Assembly: GCF_921293095.1 (NCBI RefSeq)
Contig: NC_060253.1
Span: forward strand, 96,923,073-96,987,072
DNA: 64,000 bases
From: Ischnura elegans
Taxonomy: Eukaryota; Arthropoda; Insecta; Odonata; Coenagrionidae
Direction: 5' to 3'
This document shows positions 14,301 through 23,300 of this stretch, in pieces. Below the pieces are notes generated by a model. The model ran no database searches. It was not told where the DNA came from and saw only the letters and a program-made list of their open reading frames with translations. Position numbers and translations under genes: made by a program. Numbering within the stretch: position 1 is the stretch's first letter; each line of letters begins with the position of its first letter.

Positions 14301-17300
14301 GATGATAGCGATCAACTTCTTATGCTTCCTTCAATTGCAAGGCATTAATTAGCAGTTTCACATTTTGATGTATGACACAAACAAAAACTGAATGAATCCT
14401 AGAAGCACCAGCCATCACACACCATTTTGGCTGAAGTGAACAAAATCTGGAGAACCCAATTTTTTCTTGTGGATATTGCTCTTTGAAGAGCACTTAAAGT
14501 TTCTTGAGGTTATATAAAATCAACCTCTTCTCCATATACCTACTCATTCTTACTCACACTGACTTTATCTTTGACTCCAGGAATCTGTCTAAGATTCTTG
14601 TCAAGCTGGTAAAAAATTTTCTCCAGCTCTTCTGTGGAGTTTAAACGTGGTTTCCCAGCACATGGTGATGCCATAGCAGGAATTCCCTTCTCATCAAGTA
14701 ACTTTTTTGACTGTCTCACAGTGTAGTCTGAAATATGAAATTCACTTATAATCTTTTTCCTAGACCAAGATAAAGGGGCCAGGGTCAGCATTTGAATTTT
14801 ACCCTGCCAACTAACTGTTGGCAATTAGTCTTAATTTTAGTCAGCAGGCCATCCAAGTTGGCTGCCTTTCGCTTGATGGGTTGACTGTCACTATCATCTT
14901 CATTGCTACTTATATTTTCAGGGATGGATTCACTAATTTCAATGCACCAGACACTTTAGAAACAAGGTAATGCTTAGCCTGTGTTATCTTACCTTTTCCA
15001 CGTGAGTGTCTACTGTAAGAAGACAAAGAATGTAATTTCAAAGGAGAGCAGTCTAAAGCCTCCAAGCTGCAGTTGGCTTCTTCTTATTTTCTATCACTTT
15101 CCAACACAGTCTTAATTGATGTAAGTTCTCTCTCGCTTTCCTCACTGCCATTGGAAACAACTTCACTTTTACAAATTTTGGAATTCCTCTTGTCACACCT
15201 ACAGCAAAATTTTTCTCCAGGCTTCACCAGGATGCCCGCTGCTCTCATAGACTTAGACTTTTTTTAGAGGTATGGTCCTCACAGGACCTTTATGTATGGC
15301 AAAGGGGTACAGCTGATAACACTCGCATTTCTTTAAGTAGCAAAGAAGATGATGAGAGCACACAAGTCAATATAATCTGAGGTTTCAGGAGAGATAGAGA
15401 GAGAGAGGAAACGTGACATAATGAAGAAGAAGGAGCAATTTCCACAATTTTAAATTTATTGGTACTACCGGTTTCGCTTTACAGCATCATCAGTTACCTG
15501 ATAGGTAGCTGATGCATGATCCAATATTGTTTAATCATGAGTATTAGCTTATATCTCCTCCAAATTGTGTAATTTCTAGGTGCCTTGAAAAAGAGCCATT
15601 TTTTTCCCGTGAACATGAACGAGTATTTTTTTTTTACTTAAAGGAACGCCGGACTCATGATTTTTTTTCATCAGGATCTTTGCTCATACATTAGTGATTA
15701 CTTTAAACTAAACCAGGAGTCTGTACTCGCATGGCCTTTCCCTGTGGATGCTGATAATGAAAAATAGTGCAAGGGAGATTTTTTTGTAAACTTTATTTTT
15801 TTGCAGCTGAATTACTTCATGCAGTGAATATCTAATGATAATGGTGGGATCATTATGGACCACTTAGCATTAGAAAAAAAATCATGACTTTTCATCTCAC
15901 AGGAATGGAGTTACGGATGAAAATAAAAATCACCATGTGTTGCACGTTGCAGCACTTTAGGGGTCACGCCCAAATTTCAATTGCTCATATTTCATTAACA
16001 AATGACAATTGGAGGCTAAAATTGCACACAATTTCTAATCATACCAAAATGTATGACCATGGTAAGTTTCATGAAAATCCGAGTCGGTGGGTGTCATGGC
16101 CTGGTTGATTTGAAATGGAATGACCCTCTCCCAACAATGTTGTTGCATGTTTTTGATTTATACATATGTTGTCGTAATACTGAACAATATACTCAGTTCT
16201 TCCTTAATCACAGATCCTTCTGTGCACTGTAGACGTAGAGTGACAATGTATTTCTTCTATTTTCTATTTCCTCTGTGATTTCATTTTCTTAATTTTCCCA
16301 GTGGTGAAATCACTTTCAAGAAATTTTATCAAGGTTGATTCAATGTTTATTTTTTAGATATTAGGGGAGCAGTAGAATATGATTATGGAATGAAAAATAA
16401 TGTGGTTATATAATGGCATTGAAAAGTACACTCTGGGAAAGACGTCAATGTGGCTGAGAAACAGCTCAACTCAATTTCAATACCTTGTGCACGCCAGTTT
16501 GATTTTGATAGTACTGCAGGAGAATGACAGATGGTTCCCTGTCCACGCTAATTTTTCTAAAATCTCCCGATGCTGTGAAGCTAATTTTTTCTGTAATGTA
16601 AATTTATAATTTTTGCTAATTTTTCTTTTGCATAACACTGGCCTTAAGTTTCGATGGGCTCAGTTTTGTGTGTTGGTAGATCTTGACGAACGTCCCATGG
16701 CCATTTGTGGGTCACAATGAATTGAATGGGGCCTCATTGGGTGATTGTTGCTTACTGCTGAGGTTATCCATTGTCGCATGGGAGGCTACGCTTTGTTTTC
16801 ATATTTTCAGTTTAGCCTACCTTAGCCTCTCTCTCTCTGTGATTAACAGGTGGCATTGAGAAAGTGTTGGCGAAGGGATTTGGTGAGAGTTGTTGATGCC
16901 TCTGTTGTTGTCCTTTGAAGGTTGGTGGCAGTACGATGAGCGCACGGGTGCTCAGTTAGAGGGTGCTCACGAGCGGGGAGAGGCATGCTGCGAGGTATTG
17001 ATTTGCGGCTCCCTCTACACGATAGACCTTGTGAATAAGGTGCAACGCAGGAAGGGCACTATGGGTAGGGTGCGGAGGATCAAGCGGGACGTGGCGTCGG
17101 CTGAAAAGAAGGGCATAGCTGGCCTCAGCTGAGTCTTCTTTCTACTCCCCATTTCCACTCCCCTCCCCCCCTCCACCACGCCCACTACTGCGATGACAAC
17201 GAGTGCATGAAGAGCATAGTGTTACCTTCATTGCACAGGCTTCTTCTTCTGTCTTCGCTGTTGCCTTCAATGGGCGTAGACCTGACTCACATTACACATG

Positions 17301-20300
17301 ATGCCTCAGAAAAATTGAAAGTGCTTCTTGTGTATTTCTTTGCCATCTTTATTGCTGGCATGCTTATCTCTTCAGAGAAACTCACAATCAGTGTTGATAT
17401 GTGTTTCTGATCTTTATTCTTTGACCTTTGAGTTGACTCAAGTAGTTCAATTGAGTGAAATATATATTTATATATTTTGAAAAAATTATTAGGAATTAAA
17501 GTTTAATGCCAACTCCTGTTTTATGTTATTTCCTAGTCTAGATGGAAATTTTGTTCTAGGACCAAGAGTGCAGGAGCTTCAATTGTTGGAGAGCAGAGTG
17601 AGTTGTGAGCATATTTTAATGGACTGGCTGAGCCGTGATATCACAGATCACTAGTCATCTGTTAATTTTTTCAAACAAACCTTTTCAGACTATTTGAGAG
17701 CTATTATTGAAAGTTGAGTAATTTTTCCTGTCTTGTTAGTGAATTTCGTAGCATCATGGTTATCTGAAGTTGTATCATTAGGTAAGACATTAATTATTTC
17801 TGTGCTCATATTGTACCATCAAGTAATATTGAACCCAAAATTTAGGTTTCAAATGATGAAACTTCTACAGGGCTGACATATTTCCTAAAGGTGATTAGTT
17901 TGTAGCTGAATTTTCTACTAATCATAGTGATGTTCAAAAACCACACCATAAATCTACCTGTAGATTTTTACCGTTACAATATCCATTCTCGAGCTTTTCT
18001 AACTTTACTTACTTTACAATAAAAGATAAATAAGTGTTCGCTGAACCACCCACGAGCAACAGGCAAACTACAAGGCTGTCGTAACACCTTGCCTTCTGTG
18101 TGTTCAGTTTTTAGGCAATGGATTGGATATATATGAATTTACTCGGCATATTTTCTCATAATTTATCATTCAGAACGTAATCCTTGCATTTGAATGGATT
18201 ATGGTGGCCAAATATTCACATAATTTGTTTCAGTTGATTTCAAATTCATCTAGGGAACACTGATGATTAGAATTTGTGTCATGTAAAAAAAGTACTAAGT
18301 GCTGCATATTTTTTGTTTTTAAAGGCAAAATAGTAATACATGTAGCCCCTATTTGTATTTACCAAGTCAGCTTGGGCTAATATGGGTTATAATGATACTG
18401 TGGAAGTGCATTATGTTTGCCAATGTCATCTGCTCTTGTTGGAAATATACTTTTTATATGTCAATAGCTAATGTCAGGCTTTAAAGAAAAGGTTGATGTG
18501 TCACAGGCATCCTCATTTAACTTTCAGTAGTGATGAGATAGCTTAAAGGCACCATAGGGATCAGAGATTCACTGTTTAATAATTCCTTGAGGTAGAAAAT
18601 GCTGCAACTCAAATTTTGTTTGGAAAAAAAGATGGCTATCTGTATGGCAACTGGCTGTCAATTTGTCAGACTTAACCAGTTCATTGTGTCCCATTTTGAG
18701 CTGCTTTATCAAATTGAAGTCTGATTCGTTACGAACTTTGTCATGCAAGGGAAAGAACCAATCTTCTAGTGTCACTGTTATGTTCATTATTTCTGATCAA
18801 AAAGCTTCAGCGTAAATTGTAAGACAATGTACTTCGATGGATTGGCGAACTTACGAGAGAAAGTAAATTGACGTTCTCGACGTGGATTTATTATCCAGCA
18901 TGAGCTGCACAATTTATGAGGTATTTAGCAATGCACATATCCCACATACATTTCCCTCTAATGATGTTATTATAAAAATACTGTGGGAGGTGGGAATATT
19001 GTTCAAATTTCCCTCCCACCGGTACAATAGAAAATACCGAATCTCAATTTCCAAACTGCGGCAAAAGTGGCACCGCTCCATTTGTTGCAATACTTTTGAA
19101 TCCGACTGTACATTGTGTTAGAGGGGGAGGAAAGGTTAGCATTGCAAATAATGTATTACCTGATTTATTTTTTAATAATAAATCAGGAAAATTTATCAAC
19201 ATATGTCATTTTCCCCATCATTTTGCAGACATAAAATCTTTCCAAAGACTTTTCAGAAGAGTGACCACTCTGATAGAGTTTGATTGTGTTTGCGAAAATT
19301 TTCTCATTTTCTTCAAATCAGCACAGTTTTGATGACAGAAGTAATTTTTTGTGAATGACCTCTTTCTGACACTTTTTTTGTTGTACATACGTACTGGAGA
19401 TACCCATTGAATTTTCATGAGTGGTCAAGACTAAGCTGGCATTACAATTATTAAAGCAGTGCATTAAAGTTTGCAGAGGTTGGGGTAAAAACAGAGGTAT
19501 CCTAACTCCCGTGTTATTCATACTTTGCATGACTTAAGTGTGTTATTTATTTATTTTTTTGTTTTCCCAATAACCCAAGGGGAAACATTTTTCAATACAA
19601 AGATTAGCAATTCCAATGATTATTTAAAAAAAACTTATTACATTACAAAAACATTTTTACAAAAGAAATATCAAAAAGCATAAAAATAAGGTATAAATAA
19701 ACTCTTATTTTCAACCATTGCTATAATCTTCCAAAGAAAATATTCAATAACGTATAGCAATGGATACTTTGCAGGCCATAATTCATTATTCTTAATTATG
19801 ATATGTACTTATCTGGGATGTAAATACATTTTTATCCCAAGATAAATCTAACTGTTCACATGCAGTGTTGTATTTCCTATGCATTCTTATTAGTGGCGAG
19901 TTGCCACAATATTTTAATTTTACAAATGGAAGGAATAAGGTTTGCAGGTTCCTTCGGTCAAACCGTGGAACATGAAAATTCAATTTGTGGAGGATGGCTG
20001 TGTCTTTTCCATACTTTATGAAAACTTATACTCTATGCCCTTCCTTCTTACAGAAAGTTACAGAAGTCCATAAAAATTAGCAGATTTTTATAAGATATAT
20101 AATTTTTATGCATTGGATATACTTTATATTCCATGTAGAAAAGATCTCTAAAAAATTAAGAAATTGTTTTTGTACCCGTTCCAGCAAATTGATGTATCTA
20201 TTTGCAAATGGTGGCCACACAATAACTCCATATTCAATTTGAGACCTAATTAGGGTTATTACAGTGAGTCCTTGTTTAACGTCACTTACCGTTCCTGAAA

Positions 20301-23300
20301 AATGTGACGATAAACGAAATGACGTTAATCGAAACATAATATGTATCCCATAAGAAACAATGTAAAAAGTGAATATCGGCTCCTGGACCTTACAATTCCT
20401 ATGCAAAAAAATTTTAGCGTAAAATATCTGGGGCATTTTTTACGATGGGAATGCCAAACTATGGCATAAATACGAGTTCCTGTCTTCATCGACGACAATA
20501 GCAGCAGCGACGTAAATCCTTCTCCGTTTTTGTATCTTCCCATATTTGCTTTTCGGCTTCGCTATGGTGGTCGCCCGGGCGAGTGTGGCCTGGGCATCAT
20601 CATCGCTGAAACATCGTCGCAGTTACAGGAACCAAAATTATTGTGAACACGGTGAAAAAAGTGATGACAAAAACTCCGAGTTCTACACGGAAAAATGCCT
20701 CGAAATCACATTTTAGGTTCCTGAAAACCATTATGTCAAGTAAAACCTTGCGCACCTACCTAAGAATTCATTTTGCAGAAAATTTGCTAAAACCGTAATC
20801 GCAATTAACAATAAACACACCGTTTTACACTTCGTTTAGACTGACTGTATTACCGCCCACAAAACGAACAACCTGCAACGCCCGCCGCTTCGCGTTTTTC
20901 CTCATGCGAAATTTAAAAGACTTGACGTTATCGCGAAGCGAAGGTGTGATAAATGAATGACGATCTCAAACTTTTCATGGCGTTATTGCAAAATGACATT
21001 AAACGAGGTGACGTAGAACGAGGGCTCACTGTACACACTATTTTTAAGAAAAATATCCTCCCTCTCTCACTCCAACTTATTAATCATAGGTTTAGTCACC
21101 ATAAGAATTCTATGGTCTTCAAAAATTGGTTATAATATGACTGGTTTATTCTCCTGATTCTCATACTTCCGAAGATTGTATTTTATTCGGGTATACATTT
21201 CATTTCATTTCACCGTAACCCTTATAAAATTTCAGCACCCCCTGGCAAGTTACTTCTGAATTACGTTAACCGGTCCTTCCTACCAACCTCTGCACCAATC
21301 ATCTTGAAAGTTGGCATTTATATGTATTTTTACCCAGACAAAGTTTTTGTACTATCACATTTGTAACTGACACTCAGGGCCAGCAAGGGCACTTCCAGTT
21401 GTCCAATTTAAATACTTTGGGTTCCATGCAGCACCAAACAGTGTCTTCATTTTCTGTGTTTCAAAAGTGATTTTAGTGAAGATAGATGGCTTCTTTTTGT
21501 TGGATTGCTAATTAAATGAAGTTTACAATTCTATAATTGGATTTTCTTTAAAGCTTTGCATTTGTATGAAAATCGTGTCATTAGTAGAAAAATTTTGCTT
21601 TTCCTTTGAAATAAGCTATGCCATATTTCCTTGGCCGCCAACAATAACAATGCCAGCCATTGAAATGTAATTTGATATCCAATGGAATTGGATTGAGTGC
21701 TGAACATTTAAATGCAGAACTACTCATAAATATGTAGTTCATCATTTTTTATCCATGCCTGATGAGTTTTTCTATCAATAGGTAATGTGTAAATATTCCC
21801 TAATTTGCTCAAAAAAGACATTTTACTAATGAAGTTCGGAGTGCTAATGTTTGCCTATCGATGCAAAGAGACCTCATTTAATAGTTAGTCCGCTTAGCTA
21901 ATGGGGAACTTGCATGAATTTTTTTTATTTCACAGGCGGACAGAAAATTATTTTCTGATTACAGCAAAGAAAACCGCATGTATATCTGAGTTTTCCTTCG
22001 CGAGATATTCAATGTTAAATATAACGAATTTTAAAGCGCGGGAAAAACTCCCTCACCCCCCAAGCCACTGCCGACGAAGCCTCGATGACGTCAAAGGTGC
22101 CTAAACATCACGCGAAGCTATTGTTGTGATTGTTTGTAATAGTTGCCAGCAGTTGTGAGAGCTTCGTTTGTTAGACGTGTTGATTATTTTATATTTAAAG
22201 ATAAATATCCGACGATTGAGGCTTGGAAGCCCTCGTATTTTGCATTATTTATAATATTAATATCTAAGTAAGGGCATAAAATATAAAACTGGAGCAGTTA
22301 AACAAAAAATTTGATAATACCTAAATAACATCGTTGTAGGAGTCTGAGCCACGGCCATTGGAAGGGGGATACGTTAATTGTAAGTTGATGTTATCGACGG
22401 CATATCATTCATTTAAGTATGTAATTAGAACGATTTTGATGTTTACTAATGTCCGCTTACCTTTTATATACAATAACTTCATCCGTTTATTCGTAGGTAC
22501 CGGGGAATTCGTCTGTGCTTGTATTATGGGGTGAATTCCAGTCAATGCAACTTTTGCTCGCTGATTGGAGACATCTAGGAACATTTTTGTGCCAAAATAG
22601 TGTTATTTTCAACGTGACATCTCCCGTTAAGCTACTGCTAATAATCACAGTGCCAGTGCACATGCACATAATGCACAAAGTTTGACAAGGTTGAAAAATA
22701 TCGGCCAAGAGTTATCAGTGTTCCATTGTGATTGAATTGTGAAAAGTGCTATTACGCTATCGATAAATGTCTAACAGTAAAGTAAAAATTGTCAGTGGCG
22801 TGTTAACCTCCGTTGTTCACCGTAGATAATGACATTTCACGATCAAGCTACTATTGAAATAAAAACTGTGTGTGAAGTTTGTTATTCCATTATTTCAACG
22901 AATAGTAGTGAGAAAAGTCACCTGTGTCACTTGTGTGGGCTAATTTAAGGGTTTAAATCAGTGAATAAATAGTTGTATTCATCATAACGAGTTCTGTTAT
23001 TGTAAGTTGTACGTGATGAATATAAGAATGTGACAGTGACCTCCAGTTTTTGATAAGAGTATTTGCCTATTTTCCACTATATTTTTATGGTATTTGCTAG
23101 TATATTGTTTATGGATTTACATATATTATTGAAATAGGTTGTAGCTTGTGTGTGTGTTGGCAGCGGAACCGATTCGCGATCTCACATGTGGATTGTGTGC
23201 ACACAGTTTTGCTGTGAATTCGTACCGTAGGACAGATAGGACTACCTTCTCCGCTAATTCGGCGTTGCCAAATTCAACAGCACAGCTTACGATCGTTATC

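Larger units (their letters stand above)
11933..16126 (-). mobile_element. 4.2-kb cut-and-paste DNA transposon with long TIRs and TCTC target duplication
   Basis: A complete element. The termini GGGTCATTCCACGTCAAATC and the inverted GGAATGACCC lie at the outer ends of long, nearly identical arms: 11933-12567 and 15514-16126. Perfect 4-bp duplications TCTC flank both sides (11929-11932 and 16127-16130). The interior encodes, on the minus strand, a decayed transposase. A 4-bp duplication with long arms is compatible with the Sola superfamily, but I could not confirm the family from memory. Both arms look alike except for a small extra stretch near the inner end of the left arm, which implies fairly recent activity. 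Confidence 0.85.
5912..16920 (+). other. RNF146-like intron 2 (to the first WWE exon)
   Basis: An 11-kb intron made largely of transposon sequence: a Tigger-like right end near 8702, a Tigger-like element at 10049-10989, a LINE fragment at about 11060-11535 and a complete 4.2-kb DNA transposon at 11933-16126. Unassigned AT-rich stretches (5912-7200, 8710-10046) contain no coding region I can support. A direct repeat of about 65 bp sits at 6964-7028 and 8495-8561. Confidence 0.7.

Noticed and set aside
16921-17132. First WWE exon as a processed pseudogene or retrocopy
   Set aside because: It starts exactly at a splice acceptor in the right phase, carries no upstream RING sequence and no poly(A), and keeps all ligand-contact residues; an exon duplication fits better.
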